Origin: Clostridium_I sp963725425
GTDB taxonomy: Bacteria; Bacillota; Clostridia; Clostridiales; Clostridiaceae
Direction: 5' to 3'
Length of the DNA stretch: 64,000 bases
Assembly: GCA_963725425.1 (NCBI GenBank)
Contig: CAVRYJ010000009.1
Coordinates: forward strand, 1-64,000
Positions within the stretch are counted from its first letter, which is position 1. Each line of letters begins with the position of its first letter. The notes under the pieces were generated by a model that searched no databases, was not told the DNA's origin, and saw only the letters and a list, made by a program, of their open reading frames with translations. The translations under genes and the position numbers were made by a program. Shown piece after piece: positions 1-10,463 of this stretch.

Positions 1-475
<475 letters not shown>

Positions 476-478
<3 letters not shown>

Positions 479-523
479 TTAAGAGTTAAAAGTTAATGAA
501 GATTTTTCTGCTGGCGCAGAAAA
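476..523 (+). repeat. Heptamer tandem repeat plus small hairpin
   Basis: Three degenerate 7-bp units (AGTTAAG, AGTTAAA, AGTTAAT) start at the proA stop codon. They are followed by GAAGATTT and a small hairpin (TTTCTGC/GCAGAAA). Nearly the same arrangement follows cotJC at 44327-44377. Confidence 0.7.
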
Positions 524-536
524 GTCAATTAGAATT

Positions 537-575
537 GAAGGCAAGTAGATTTGTTTACACAAATCTCTTGCCTTC
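537..575 (+). terminator. Intrinsic terminator after proA
   Basis: Long hairpin with outer arms GAAGGCAAG and CTTGCCTTC and inner arms AGATTTG/CAAATCT, followed by TTTAG. The inner stem resembles the hairpin at 50503-50542. Confidence 0.75.
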
Positions 576-593
576 TTTAGCTAATCAGCTTTA

Positions 594-622
594 TTGACAA
601 ACTAATTATATTAGTTTATTAT
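594..622 (+). promoter_or_regulatory. Promoter with operator in the spacer, for the TetR gene
   Basis: TTGACA at 594-599, a 17-bp spacer, and TATTAT at 617-622. The spacer (600-616) is a perfect 7-3-7 inverted repeat, AACTAAT/ATTAGTT, and a further ATTAGTTTAT half-site lies just downstream. I infer an operator for the TetR protein encoded next. Confidence 0.8.
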
Positions 623-679
623 ATAAGTATATTAGTTTATACATTCAATAAAGTATCTGAACAAAGGAGATATAAAAAT

Positions 680-1237
680 ATGTTAAATAGAGATAAAATA
701 ATAACCTCTGCTGCTGAGTTAATTGAAGAAACTGGATTAAACAATTTAACCCTTAATAAATTGGCTGATAAACTGGGAATAAAAACTCCTTCATTATATA
801 ACCATTTAGATGGACTAAATGATTTATATGCTGGACTTGTGGATTTTGGCATGGGAAGACTAGGAGAATGTCTTAGAAATTCTGCAATAGGTATATCAAA
901 AGAAGATGCTATGGAAGCTGTTGCTTATGCCTATAGAAAATTTGTCAAGGGCAATCCTGAATTGTATAAAGCCCTAATGAAAGCACCTAAACTCGATAAG
1001 GGCGAGATTAAACAGTCTGGAGGCATAACTGGAATTATGAACAAAATATTAGAACCGTATAACAACTATAGTAAAGAGGAAGAAATTCATATAACACGTG
1101 GATTTAGAAGCATTATACACGGCTTTGTCTCTCTTGAAAATGACGGTTTTTTTAAAGGTCCTGCTGATTTAGAAGAAAGTTTTAGATTATTAATATTAAG
1201 TTTTATTTCAAGTATAAAAAATAATCAATATATATAG
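680..1237 (+). CDS. TetR/AcrR family transcriptional regulator
   Basis: A 185-residue repressor of typical TetR length. The N-terminal helix-turn-helix reads ITSAAELIEETGLNNLTLNKLADKLGIKTPSLYNHL (two stretches), and the rest resembles the ligand-binding domains of the WHG/TetR_C_33 type (FRSIIHGFVSLENDGFF). AAAGGAGA precedes the ATG. It lies 69 bp upstream of a broken MFS efflux gene on the same strand, the usual pairing of a local repressor with a drug exporter. The palindromic site inside its own promoter suggests autorepression. The ligand is unknown. Confidence 0.9.
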   Translation: MLNRDKIITSAAELIEETGLNNLTLNKLADKLGIKTPSLYNHLDGLNDLYAGLVDFGMGRLGECLRNSAIGISKEDAMEAVAYAYRKFVKGNPELYKALMKAPKLDKGEIKQSGGITGIMNKILEPYNNYSKEEEIHITRGFRSIIHGFVSLENDGFFKGPADLEESFRLLILSFISSIKNNQYI

Positions 1238-1306
1238 AAATATTTGCACTGATTTTCTAAGTGACAAATGTGTGAAATTTTAGTATTTTAAGGAGGTAAT
1301 ATATTA

Positions 1307-2496
1307 ATGAAAATATGGAAAAGAAATTTAATTGTCTGTTGGTTTGGAACATTTGTTACAGGCCTTGGAATGAGTCAAATAGCACCTATTATGCCTCTAT
1401 ATATAAGACAGTTAGGGGTGCATAATACCAGTGCAATTGAACAAATATCAGGGATTGCTTTTTGGCATCACATTTATTGTATCAGCTATTTTTTCGCCAA
1501 TATGGGGCGCTGCAGCAGACAAGTTTGAAGAAAACCTATGCTCCTGAGGGCAAGCCTTGGAATGGCTCTTGTAATTGGAAGCATGGGTTTTGCACAAAAT
1601 GTCTATGACTTATTCGCCTCCGAACCCTTCAGGGAGTTATAACTGGGTATACTACAGCTTGTATTATATTCATCGCAACTCAAACGGAAGAAAAGCATGC
1701 TGGATGGGCTCTTGGAGGTTTCAACAGCATCTGTTACAGGACTACCCATTGGACCATCACTTGGTGGATTCTTGGATGAATTTCTAGGATTACAATTTAC
1801 ATTTTTCCTAACTGGCGCATTAATGCTAGTTGTGTTCATTACAACATTGCTATTTGTTAAAGAAAGATTTGTACCACAAGTGAAAAAGGTTTTAAGCATT
1901 AAAGAAGTATGGAACCAATTCCCTTACCCTAGTCTTATTGTAACTATGTTTGTAACATCATTTGTACTTCAGCTTGCATATTATTCCATTGAGCCTATAA
2001 TAACTGTATATATAACTCAGATATCAACTAATTCTTCTCATATTGCTCTTATTTCTGGCCTGGCATTTTCAGCTTCTGGACTTGCAAGTATAATAGCAGC
2101 TCCAAGACTTGGAAAATTGTCAGATAAAATTGGATCTGAAAAGGTTATGCTCATAGCACTTATTGTGGCAGGCATTGTATTTATACCTCAGGCCTTCGCA
2201 GAGAATCCATGGCAGTTAATGGGATTCCGATTTTTACTTGGCTTTGCTACAGCAGGGCTTACACCATCAATAATACTCTGATAAAAAAAAAAACACCAAA
2301 GAATCTTACAGGTAGAATATTTGGGTTTAATATGTCTGCATTTTACCTGGGAACTTTTTCTGGCTCTGTTATTGGAGGACAAAGCAGCACTGTTGGCATC
2401 GAATATGTGTTTTTTATTACAAGTGGTTTGTTGCTTTTAATCGCAATTTGGTTTATACAAAAGTGTTCAAAAATTAATTTTAATCGACAAAAATAG
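1307..2496 (+). pseudogene. MFS multidrug efflux transporter (MdtG-like), multiply frameshifted
   Basis: It starts well with AAGGAGG and MKIWKRNLIVCWFGTFVTGL, then changes frame at about 1460 (extra T), 1528 (missing G), 1618 (missing C), 1720 (extra G) and 2270 (missing A). Read across the frames it gives a near-complete 12-TM major facilitator of about 395 residues, including the loop ADKFGRKPMLL and a second half starting at YPSLIVTMFVTSF. Five indels in one gene are more than elsewhere in the window. It may be a true pseudogene made worse by sequencing errors. The intact form would be a drug/H+ antiporter controlled by the upstream TetR protein. Confidence 0.8.
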
Positions 2497-2662
2497 AGTG
2501 ATAGGAGATAAAACATCATGAAAATATGACTGCCTCTACTCAAGGAGAACATGAATTTGTTTGTAAAAACATATTTCCGGAATGGGTAAAAGAAGAACCA
2601 CTGAAGAAATAATATCATTAGTTAAATAAGATAAAAGGGCTGCTGAACTTTTTACAGTCCTT
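2497..2662. other. Short gap with a possible gene remnant
   Basis: GATAGGAGATAAAACATCATG looks like a ribosome binding site and start, but the ORF stops after three codons. Another frame gives about 28 residues (TASTQGEHEFVCKNIF and EWVKEEPLKK). I do not recognise it; it is probably a leftover of a deleted gene. Confidence 0.3.
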
Positions 2663-2965
2663 TTAAAATTTGAGATTTTTACGTAGTATCTTTTCAACTA
2701 ACTTAATATAGCTTCCCTCATATGAAAATGTCTTATATGATAACATAGTTGCAAGTCCATGTACCATTGACCACATAGCAATTATATCTTGAACATATTC
2801 TTCTTTTTTTCACATTTATACTTTTAAAAAAATCAAGTGCACAATTTTCAAAAATATTAAAATAGGATATTCTCTACTTTTAGGTTTATTTCCTTCGATA
2901 ACTAACCCACAATCAGACCTTGTTAAAAGAGCAAATTTTAGAGAATTTTTATGTCATTAATTCAC
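2663..2965 (-). pseudogene. TetR family regulator, C-terminal remnant
   Basis: Reverse-strand reading gives EEYVQDIIAMWSMVHGLATM and SYIKLVEKILRKNLKF, a typical TetR C-terminal effector domain, then stop. Upstream pieces in shifted frames (KFALLTRSDCGLVIEGNK; FNIFENCALDFFKSINVK) belong to the same domain. The DNA-binding N-terminus is absent, so it is a truncated, frameshifted remnant. Confidence 0.6.
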
Positions 2966-2969
2966 GATT

Positions 2970-3460
2970 TTGAATGTAAAAGATTCAAAGAAAATCATCC
3001 CGTTAGTACCACCTAACTCTAAAATACTTTCAAAAGAAATAAATAATATTAAAGGATGTTTAGGTTGCTCTAATTGTTGGGTCAAAACTCCTGGTAGATG
3101 CATCATTGAAGATTCTTATACTAAAATGCCTAAAAGTACTCCAGAAGGTGGCACCTTTGTAATTATCACTGAAATAAAATATGGTTGCTACACGTCTTAT
3201 GTGAAAAATATTATAGATAAATCCATAGGAATTTTTTATTACCTTTTTTCAAACTGTTAATGGTGAGCTTCATCATACTCCATGGTATGATAAACCTCTT
3301 AGATTTATTGTTAGGATATGGCGAAGATGTTACTCCTGATGAGAAGAAACATTTTAAAGAGTTAATACACGGTAATGCTATTAATTGATGTATTTCTGAC
3401 TATAAGGCCTATATAATTAAAAGCGTATCAGAATCTAAGATAATATTAGAGAATTTATAG
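2970..3460 (+). pseudogene. Flavodoxin-like (FMN reductase family) protein, degraded
   Basis: Reading pieces in three frames gives IKGCLGCSNCWVKTPGRCII, then FQTVNGELHHTPWYDKPLRF, then GYGEDVTPDEKKHFKELIHG. The CxGCxxCW..TPG..C cluster motif is typical of iron-sulfur flavoprotein/NADPH-dependent FMN reductase relatives. The normal N-terminal GSPR-type FMN loop is missing, and at least three frame breaks and an in-frame stop near 3388 are present. Most likely a pseudogene, next to another flavodoxin-like gene. Confidence 0.55.
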
Positions 3461-3470
3461 GGGGTATTTT

Positions 3471-4117
3471 ATGAATAATTTATGTATTATAAACGGAAGT
3501 CCAAGAAAAGGCAAAGGTACTTCTAGCTATCTAATAAATGAATTAATTAAATTGCTAAATGATGATGTTAATACAAAAGAATATTATATAAGCAATCTAA
3601 TCCAAGATAAAAATTTATTAAATGAAATTCTGTCTTGTGATAAAGTTATTTTTGTTTCGCCTTTATATGCAGATTGTCTTCCAAGCACTATGCTCCAGTT
3701 CATGGCTACTTTTGAAGATTTTATTAAAGAGAAAAATAATATATCAATAGATATGTACTGCCTTGTGAATCGTGGCTTCATAGAAGGTACTCAAAATAAA
3801 ACAGCAATTAATATTTTTAAGAATTATTGCAAGCGAATAAACTTTAATTGGCGTTTTGGTGTTGGCATAGGTGATGGCGAATTTATGAAGGGATCTAAAA
3901 GCATGCCTCTAAATTCTCGTATGAAAAAACCTGTATATAATTCTTCTTAGCTCTAAAAAAAGATATTGAAAATAACTCTAAGGACCAGGTAGATAATATA
4001 CTTACCAATGCAAAGATGCCTAAGTTTATATTTAAATCTGCTGGAAATGCTGGTTGGAACCATATGGCTAAGGAAAACAATATGAACCCAAAGGAACTTT
4101 ATAAAAGAATCTATTAA
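3471..4117 (+). CDS. NAD(P)H-dependent oxidoreductase, flavodoxin-like fold (one frameshift)
   Basis: It starts after a GGGGG ribosome binding site with MNNLCIINGSPRKGKGTSSY; the GSPRKG loop is the FMN-phosphate-binding signature. VIFVSPLYADCLPSTMLQF is the second flavin-contact segment. The frame stops at 3950, but another frame continues with ALKKDIENNSKDQVDNI to a stop at 4117, the usual family length of about 215 residues. One indel near 3940 would repair it. Its substrate cannot be inferred. Confidence 0.7.
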
Positions 4118-4122
4118 ATCCT

Positions 4123-4419
4123 TTAATTATTTGTTATGAAATAAATAGCAACAGCCAAAATAACATTAGGTACCCCTATAATAATAGCAAAATTAGTGAT
4201 CTTATTTTTTTCAATCTTATCTTCCTTTGTCTCAATGGAAAGATTCCCCCTAATCCTATCTCCACTAATAAAAACATTGCTTAGTATTCCTGCTATAACA
4301 AAACATATTAATCCAATGATTCCGCAGAATTTTATAGTTATCACCCAACTTTTAAATATAATGCTTAAAATAAGATCTATGCACATCACTATGAAACTTA
4401 AAACAATTGCTTTCTTCAT
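4123..4419 (-). CDS. Small membrane protein, DUF5316-like
   Basis: 98 residues with three hydrophobic segments: KAIVLSFIVMCIDLILSIIF, then FCGIIGLICFVIAGILSNVF, then FAIIIGVPNVILAVAIYFI. A polar loop (ISGDRIRGNLSIETKED) follows the second segment. The layout matches the small Firmicutes DUF5316 family, which has no known function. It converges with the flavodoxin-like gene and is the only gene of its unit. Confidence 0.6.
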   Translation of the reverse strand: MKKAIVLSFIVMCIDLILSIIFKSWVITIKFCGIIGLICFVIAGILSNVFISGDRIRGNLSIETKEDKIEKNKITNFAIIIGVPNVILAVAIYFITNN

Positions 4420-4532
4420 TTTAACCCTCCAACCAGTACCATAATATTTTACAAGTGCCTGATGAATTATGTGTAATTTGTATACTAATTATAACATTAT
4501 TTTCAATATATACTAGAAATAAAAATCAGCAT

Positions 4533-4562
4533 AAAAAAAGGAGATATAAAATCCCCTTTTTT
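4533..4562 (-). terminator. Intrinsic terminator of the secreted coiled-coil gene
   Basis: AAAAAAAGGAGA and TCCCCTTTTTT pair around a short loop, so it can act on both strands. It lies right at the 3' end of the minus-strand gene. Confidence 0.7.
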
Positions 4563-5094
4563 AGCTATTTAACAAACTTATTAATGTATCTAGATCAGAA
4601 CTTATTTTTTGTAGCACTGGTGTTTTACTTGTTTGTAGTGCAGGTATTTTTCGAAGATCTGTTACCAAATTTGGATAATTTTTATTGGTTTCATCAGTTT
4701 GAACAGTATTCCATGCAGCCTTTAAATTTGTATTAATACCTTTTAATGAATCATTATCCCCTTTTATAATAGCACGCTGAGCTGTTAAAGCATCTTTTTT
4801 AGCCTTTAAAGTTTTGTTAGCCTTATCTTGTGCTATTAATTTTTTTACTTGTGCCTGTTTTCCTTTAATAGTAGTTCTAATTGCTTTATTTGTAGCCCTG
4901 TTAGCCTTAATTGTTGCTCTTTGTGCTTTTATTTCACTTGCATAAGGTGCTCTAGCTGATTTCGTTCCAGTTGATGCCACTGCCTGAGCACTTACTGTAG
5001 TTGGTTTTGTTTGAGTTGTTAATGCCTGAGCACTTACCATAGTTGGTACGAGCATTGCTACAACTAATGCCAATGGCATAATTTTTTTTATCAT
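4561..5094 (-). CDS. Secreted coiled-coil hypothetical protein
   Basis: 177 residues. The N-terminus MIKKIMPLALVVAMLVPTMV followed by SAQA is a clear Sec signal peptide with an AxA cleavage site. The mature part is Lys/Ala/Thr-rich and helical, with repeating units IKAQRATIKANRATNKAIRT, which suggests a coiled coil in the envelope. No known domain is recognised. It is divergent from a two-component system, and direct repeats in the shared promoter region suggest that the system controls it. A GGAGG site precedes the ATG. Confidence 0.7.
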   Translation of the reverse strand: MIKKIMPLALVVAMLVPTMVSAQALTTQTKPTTVSAQAVASTGTKSARAPYASEIKAQRATIKANRATNKAIRTTIKGKQAQVKKLIAQDKANKTLKAKKDALTAQRAIIKGDNDSLKGINTNLKAAWNTVQTDETNKNYPNLVTDLRKIPALQTSKTPVLQKISSDLDTLISLLNS

Positions 5095-5169
5095 AATATT
5101 ATCCCTCCATAAGTTAATTTTGTTTATGCACTAATTTTAGCATTTAAACTTAGGATAAGTCCACGATAT

Positions 5170-5189
5170 ATTGTGGCAAAATTGTGGCA
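5170..5189. promoter_or_regulatory. Candidate OmpR-type response regulator site
   Basis: Two ATTGTGGCA copies start 11 bp apart (5170-5178, 5181-5189) in the divergent promoter region. A TATAAT at 5229-5234 with no good -35 element fits an activator-dependent promoter for the response regulator gene. Confidence 0.5.
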
Positions 5190-5263
5190 GAAATCTGTAC
5201 TGCATAGGATAAACTTATAAGGCTATGTTATAATCAAACTAACAAAATACTGGAGGCTGTTTC

Positions 5264-5962
5264 ATGGAAAAAAAACTTATATATATTGCGGATGATGAAA
5301 TTAAAATACAGGATATAATAAAGATGTTTTTAGTTAAAGAAGGATATGAAGTTGTTACTTTTTCTGACGGAGAAGCTTTACTAATGTCATTTAAAGATAG
5401 AGCATCAGATATGCTTATTTTAGATGTAATGATGCCTAAACTTGATGGACTTGCCTTATGTTCAGAAATAAGGAAAAATAGTAATGTTCCCATAATTATT
5501 ATTTCAGCAAAAGATAGTGAATCGGATAAAATATCGGGACTTATGCTTGGTAGTGACGATTATATGACAAAGCCTTTTAGTCCTGTAGAGTTGGTTCTAA
5601 GAGTGAAAGGTATATTCAGACGTATAGATATGGATAAAGAATTAAAGATAGATAAAAATATTATATCTATTTTGGATATAACTATTTATGTTGATGGAAA
5701 ATACGCTTTATGCAATGGAGAAAACTTAAAATTAACTCCCATGGAGTTTAATTTACTTTTATATTTAGCACATAATGCTAATAAAGGTATAGGTAGGGAC
5801 GAATTATTAAATAAGTTATGGGGATTTGACAGCGAGGTTGATACTAGAGCCACAGATGATATGATAAAAAGGATTAGAAAGAAGCTTTCAGATTCCAATG
5901 CATTGCTTAAAATAGAGACTTTGTGGGGATTTGGTTTTATGATATCAGACAAGGAAAAATAA
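5264..5962 (+). CDS. OmpR/PhoB family response regulator
   Basis: 232 residues. The N-terminal receiver domain has the acidic pair (ADDE), the phospho-acceptor Asp in MLILDVMMPKLDGL and the Lys in YMTKPFSP. The C-terminal winged helix covers about residues 135-230 (LTPMEFNLLLYLA, DDMIKRIRKKL, IETLWGFGFMI). It precedes its histidine kinase by 15 bp, forming a two-gene unit. The signal is unknown; the divergent secreted protein is a plausible target. Confidence 0.9.
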   Translation: MEKKLIYIADDEIKIQDIIKMFLVKEGYEVVTFSDGEALLMSFKDRASDMLILDVMMPKLDGLALCSEIRKNSNVPIIIISAKDSESDKISGLMLGSDDYMTKPFSPVELVLRVKGIFRRIDMDKELKIDKNIISILDITIYVDGKYALCNGENLKLTPMEFNLLLYLAHNANKGIGRDELLNKLWGFDSEVDTRATDDMIKRIRKKLSDSNALLKIETLWGFGFMISDKEK

Positions 5963-5977
5963 GAAAGGATTATGTTT

Positions 5978-7407
5978 ATGGATAACTCTAAAAAAAGCAT
6001 AAAGAAAAGAATATTTTTCTCACATATGATCATAATTAGTATTTGTGCTATTTTAACCTTAATTGTATTTATAGGATGTTTTAAAATATTTATAAGAAAA
6101 GAGACTAGTGCAGAACTTGTTGCCGCAAATAAATTATTAAATAAATCTATTACGGAAAATTTGAAAAATAATATTGGAAATAGTAGTATAAATGATGTCC
6201 AAGTTATTAGAAACACATTAAGAATTGAAAATTCATTAAAACAAGTTCAATCTTATTCTACAATAAATTATGTGCTTTTAGATGGAAATAAAAATATAAT
6301 TTCTCCGCAACAAAATAAAGGTCAATCTAGCTTTATAAAGAATAAACTAATTCCTTCTATAAGTAGAAAAAAGCTAAGAATTTAAATTTAAAGAGTAATT
6401 CTGTATTTTTTTTAACAATATCAAGTAAAAAATATGAGATAATCATTTCTTCAATTAAATTAAAAGACGGCATAAATAGGCGTTTAGTTGTATTCTCGGA
6501 TTTATCTCAAAGCAACAATTTAACTAATATAGTTATTGTGATGTTACTATTAATACTATTGGTTACTGCATTAATTGCATCCATAATTTCAAATAATGTA
6601 TCCACTAAAATATCTTATCCTATATATAAATTAATTGCATATGCTAAAAAAATAGGTGAAAGAAAGTATGACACTGATTTTGAAAAATATAATGATGATG
6701 AAATTGGTGAACTAGCTAATACTATGAATTCTATGGCTCAGAAACTCTCCGCATATGACAATACTATTAAAACTTTTCTGCAAAATGCTTCACACGAACT
6801 CCGAACTCCTTTAATGTCAATACAAGGTTATGCAGAAGGAATTAAATATGGCGTTGTAGATGAAGAAGAAAAGGCAATTGATATAATTATAGAGGAGAGT
6901 ACACGGCTTTCAGAACTAGTAAATGCCCTATTATACTTATCTAAGATTGATGGAATGCAAGATGATTTTAAAAATGAGAGTATAGATGTTGTAAATCTTA
7001 TAAAAAGTAGCATAAAAAAGGTTAATGGAATAGCCGTTAAAAATGGAAAAACCATAAAATTTATTAATGAAAAAAAAGAAAATTCGTTTATAATTGGAGA
7101 TAATGAGAAACTTGTTAGAGCTCTAATAAATATTCTAGGAAATTGCCTTAGATATTGTAATAAAGAGATTATTGTTCTATTAAATGATAATATAGAAATA
7201 AGTGACGATGGGTTTGGCTTTGATGAAGATGACATAGCACATGTATTTGATAGATTTTACAAAGGTAAAGGTGGTAATCATGGACTAGGTCTGGCAATAA
7301 CAAAGAGCATTATTGAAAGACATGGTGGCACCGTAATTGCTAGAAATAAAGAAGATGGTGGCGCCTCATTTATAATTTCATTGAAAAATATTAAGCCACC
7401 GATGTGA
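5978..7407 (+). CDS. Sensor histidine kinase (one frameshift)
   Basis: N-terminal membrane helix (MIIISICAILTLIVFIGCF), an extracellular stretch, a second helix (VIVMLLLILLVTALIASII), a HAMP linker, the phospho-His box (ASHELRTPLMSIQGY) and an ATPase domain with N box (ALINILGNCLRY), G1 (ISDDGFGF) and GLGLAI. The frame breaks at about 6375 in an A-run; one indel joins 5978-6385 to the rest as a protein of about 475 residues. ATG 5978 is chosen over 5972 because its distance from AAAGGA is normal. Confidence 0.85.
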
Positions 7408-7506
7408 TTGTATGGTATGAGCCCACATACTTTTTTACCTATATATTCTATTAAAGTTATCTCATTCTATTGTGTAACGGCAATATATTCCTTCCATGTT
7501 TTCCAT

Positions 7507-8361
7507 CTAAAATGGTGCTTCTCTTAATTCAATCTCACCAGCATATATTAAGGTATCTTTTTCAATTGAATTTTTTGAATTTTGTACCCATTTACTATAA
7601 CCTGAGGCATTAATTCTATACTTAATATTAGCAAGCATTGATTTTTTTACATCATATCCTATAGGTGCAAATATAATAATACGATTGTCATCAAATTGTT
7701 CTGAATTATAGGTATGAATTTCCCTACATTTTAAGTAAAACAAATTCTTTGCATAATATGCTTTCATATCCTCAAAATCAATATGGTAATCCCCGTTATA
7801 GTTAAATTTATCATTAAACTTAAGTTTAGTTGTATTTGCCAATGCATGCCTTAATTCTAAAACACTGTATATGTTATTATCTTCATCCATAAGGTATCCA
7901 TTGTATGTGGGGTCAAGCATAATCCATTTATTGTTTTCTGGAATAAAAACTTCACAAACAACATGATTATCACGGTCATATGGTGAAAAAGGCATCAAAT
8001 ATACTGCTCTGGCTTTTAAACCAATAGCAAGGTAACATTCTGCTAATATTATAGATAAAGAACGGCAATTGATACCATGTTCCAATCCGCCATCGTAAGA
8101 ATATGCCAATAAATCCAAAGCATTATTCGTAATGTGTTTATCATTTTCTCCATCATGATATATATGATTTGATAACCATTCCAGCATATTGATTGCTTTA
8201 GCTAATGTATTACCCTTGCCTGCTATTTCATTAATATGATATTTGTCTTTCAACTTTTTTGATGCTGTATCATCATAACTGTATTTAAAGTCAATATTAA
8301 AATTCATATCTTGAAACTCATCCATCATTTTTAGCATACCTGTATAAACATCGTAACTCAT
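7507..8361 (-). CDS. Transglutaminase-like domain protein
   Basis: 284 residues with no signal peptide, so probably cytosolic. The cysteine-protease-like triad of the transglutaminase core is visible: Cys in LEHGINCRSLSIILAECY, His in DRDNHVVCEVFI, and Asp in WIMLDPTYNGYL. The N- and C-terminal regions are not recognised. It stands alone between a kinase gene and ilvA. The GGGGTG ribosome binding site supports the start. Whether it is a protease, a transglutaminase or inactive cannot be told. Confidence 0.75.
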   Translation of the reverse strand: MSYDVYTGMLKMMDEFQDMNFNIDFKYSYDDTASKKLKDKYHINEIAGKGNTLAKAINMLEWLSNHIYHDGENDKHITNNALDLLAYSYDGGLEHGINCRSLSIILAECYLAIGLKARAVYLMPFSPYDRDNHVVCEVFIPENNKWIMLDPTYNGYLMDEDNNIYSVLELRHALANTTKLKFNDKFNYNGDYHIDFEDMKAYYAKNLFYLKCREIHTYNSEQFDDNRIIIFAPIGYDVKKSMLANIKYRINASGYSKWVQNSKNSIEKDTLIYAGEIELREAPF

Positions 8362-8550
8362 ACAACACCCCCTATTATTTACTTCGTCTTTTCCAAGAAC
8401 TGTGTACTCACTTCCACTTAATTAATATGATAATTATATCATTTATTTCAATATAATGTATATAGTCAAATAAATATTAGTTTTACTTAAAATCAGTTAT
8501 CTTTATCTAAACCTGAACTACATTACAATAACAATATTAGTATCTTCTAC

Positions 8551-8599
8551 AAAATAAAAAAATCAGCACAGGAATAATCTAAATCCCCATGCTGATTTT
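8551..8599 (-). terminator. Intrinsic terminator downstream of ilvA
   Basis: Arms AAAATCAGCA (8559-8568) and TGCTGATTTT (8590-8599). On the minus strand the hairpin is followed by a T-rich tract (8551-8562). Confidence 0.7.
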
Positions 8600-8610
8600 A
8601 ACTCACTTAG

Positions 8611-8650
8611 CTTGTCACTTGTCACTTGTCACTTGTCACTTGTCACTTGC
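8611..8650. repeat. Heptamer tandem array (CTTGTCA)
   Basis: Five perfect copies of the 7-mer CTTGTCA and a partial sixth lie between the terminator and the ilvA stop codon. The same unit recurs at 13302, 13551, 14931 and, degenerately, at 46150. Confidence 0.9.
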
Positions 8651-8680
8651 TTCTCTGGTACCTGGCATCTGACAACTGCC

Positions 8681-9920
8681 TTAATAGACTCTTTCCACAT
8701 TATATCCGCTTTTATTTAAAGCTTTAACAATCTTTTCTATGTGCTCGTTTCCGTTTGTTTCAACAGTTACTTCTAAAACTACATGCTTCAATCTATCAAT
8801 AGCTTTAAACTGGTTATGATCTAATTTTATTACATTTGCACCTTGCTCGGATAAAATTTTTGCTATTTCAAGAAGTTGCCCTGGTGTATCTTGAAGTTTT
8901 ACTGAAAAACAAAACATTCTCCCTCTTGAAACTAATCCATTATTTAAAAGTGCAGCCATTGTTACCACATCAATGTTACCGCCACTTATTAAACAGACAA
9001 CTTTTTTGCCCTTAAAATTCAATCTTTTTAATGCGGCAAGTGACATAGCACCTGTTGTTTCTGCCACAAGCTTGTGTTTTTCTAGTAATATGTATACAGC
9101 TTCCATAATCTCTTTATCACTTACTGTCACAATCTCATCTACATGCTTTTTTATTACTTCAAAAGCAATGTCTCCAGGTTTTCTTACAGCTGCTCCATCT
9201 GCAATTGTATCTATTTTCTCTGCAAAGATTAGTTTGCCACTGTCAAAGGAAAACTTCATTGAATTCGCTCCCTCAGCCTGAACTCCTATTATCTTTATAT
9301 TAGGGTTAATAGTTTTAGCCGCTACTGATATACCGCTTATTAGTCCTCCCCCACCTATTGGCACAACTATAACGTCAACATCCTTTAATTCTTCTATGAT
9401 TTCTAAAGCTATGGTTCCTTGTCCTGCCATTACATCTACATCATTAAAGGGATGAACAAAGGTATATCCCTTTTCTTTTTCTAATCTTTTTGCTTCATCA
9501 TAAGCTTCATCATAAACATTCCCTTTTAGCACAACACTAGCACCATAATTTTTCGTAGCTTGCACCTTTATAAGTGGTGTAGTTTCAGGCATAACAATGG
9601 TTGCCTTAATTCCAAGCTTATTTGCAGCATAAGCGACTCCTTGAGCATGGTTCCCAGCAGAAGCTGAAATTAATCCTTTTTCTCTTTTTCTCATTACTTA
9701 GCTTTCCAACTTTATTTATTGCACCCCTTATTTTAAAAGCTCCAGTAAGTTGAAGGTTCTCTGGCTTAATATATATTTCATTGCCACTTTCTTTACTGTA
9801 TTCTGTGCTATATATTAATTTAGTGTATACACATATATCTCTGATTCTTTCTCTAGCCTCTAATACATCATTTAATGTTAAATACTCTTCTTGTGATTCT
9901 ACTGCCAAATTTTTATTCAT
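8681..9920 (-). CDS. ilvA: Threonine ammonia-lyase with ACT domain (one frameshift)
   Basis: It converts threonine to 2-oxobutanoate, the first step of isoleucine synthesis. The PLP Lys (about residue 63) is in GAFKIRGA, the glycine loop in ASAGNHAQG and VPIGGGGLISG, and a C-terminal ACT-like domain starts at MFCFSVKLQDTPGQLLEIAK. Joined length is about 410 residues, the short IlvA/TdcB form. A frameshift at about 9690 in an A-rich run splits it into two frames (SNEKKRKR versus EKGLISASAG); one extra A explains it. The upstream Ile-type T-box supports a biosynthetic role. Confidence 0.9.
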
Positions 9921-9950
9921 AGTTTTAACCGCCCCTTTTAATTATTTATA

Positions 9951-10290
9951 AATAAAAAAATCCTCCGCACTTATAAACATAATTTTCTATGTTTATAAGG
10001 ACGAAAGATTAAAATTCCGTGATACCACCTTATTTGCAATTAGATATACTAATTTGCCACTCATTTTTCAGGTCAACCTCTTGTAAACCCTAACTATATA
10101 TCGCTAGTAACCGTCCTTGTTTACTTGACAAAAGTCTTTCTACTTGGAAGCTCCGGAGTGATTATCCATATTCACATTAACGCCGACTTTCACCAAATGT
10201 TAGCTCTCTAAAGTTAATGACTAGAATATTTTTTCTCCATCTTTGCTTATTGTTTATTGATTTATCCACTGGCATGCCCAATCAGTAAGA
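9951..10290 (-). promoter_or_regulatory. T-box riboswitch leader of ilvA
   Basis: On the minus strand the T-box core AAGGTGGTATCACGG (10018-10032) is followed by a terminator hairpin with arms CTTATAAACATA/TGTTTATAAG and a T-tract at 9951-9960. An upstream Stem I region contains AGAGAG and a likely specifier ATC followed by A in GGATAATCACTCC (near 10160). ATC reads isoleucine. I infer that uncharged tRNA-Ile turns on ilvA. Confidence 0.88.
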
Positions 10291-10355
10291 TTAACCCCTT
10301 TATTCTAGGATCTACTCTTATTTAGCTATGCTTTTATTTGCTTAACTTTTATAAA

Positions 10356-10384
10356 AGTATATTACTCAAACTAAAGATTGTCAA
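10356..10384 (-). promoter_or_regulatory. Sigma-A promoter of the T-box/ilvA transcript
   Basis: On the minus strand, TTGACA (10379-10384), a 17-bp spacer and TATACT (10356-10361), about 65-100 bp upstream of the Stem I region. Confidence 0.8.
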
Positions 10385-10463
10385 GATAAAATTCATAAGA
10401 GAATAAACTTATCCACAGGTGTTCACAATATTTAATACACACCAGTGGATAACTTTATACATA

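Noticed and set aside
8611..8650. Tandem repeats considered as a CRISPR array
   Set aside because: Units are 7 bp with no spacers, and no cas genes are present. They are simple tandem arrays.
9951..10290. T-box specifier read as threonine
   Set aside because: The codon before the conserved purine reads ATC (isoleucine), which also fits the pathway role of threonine ammonia-lyase. No ACN codon is placed correctly.
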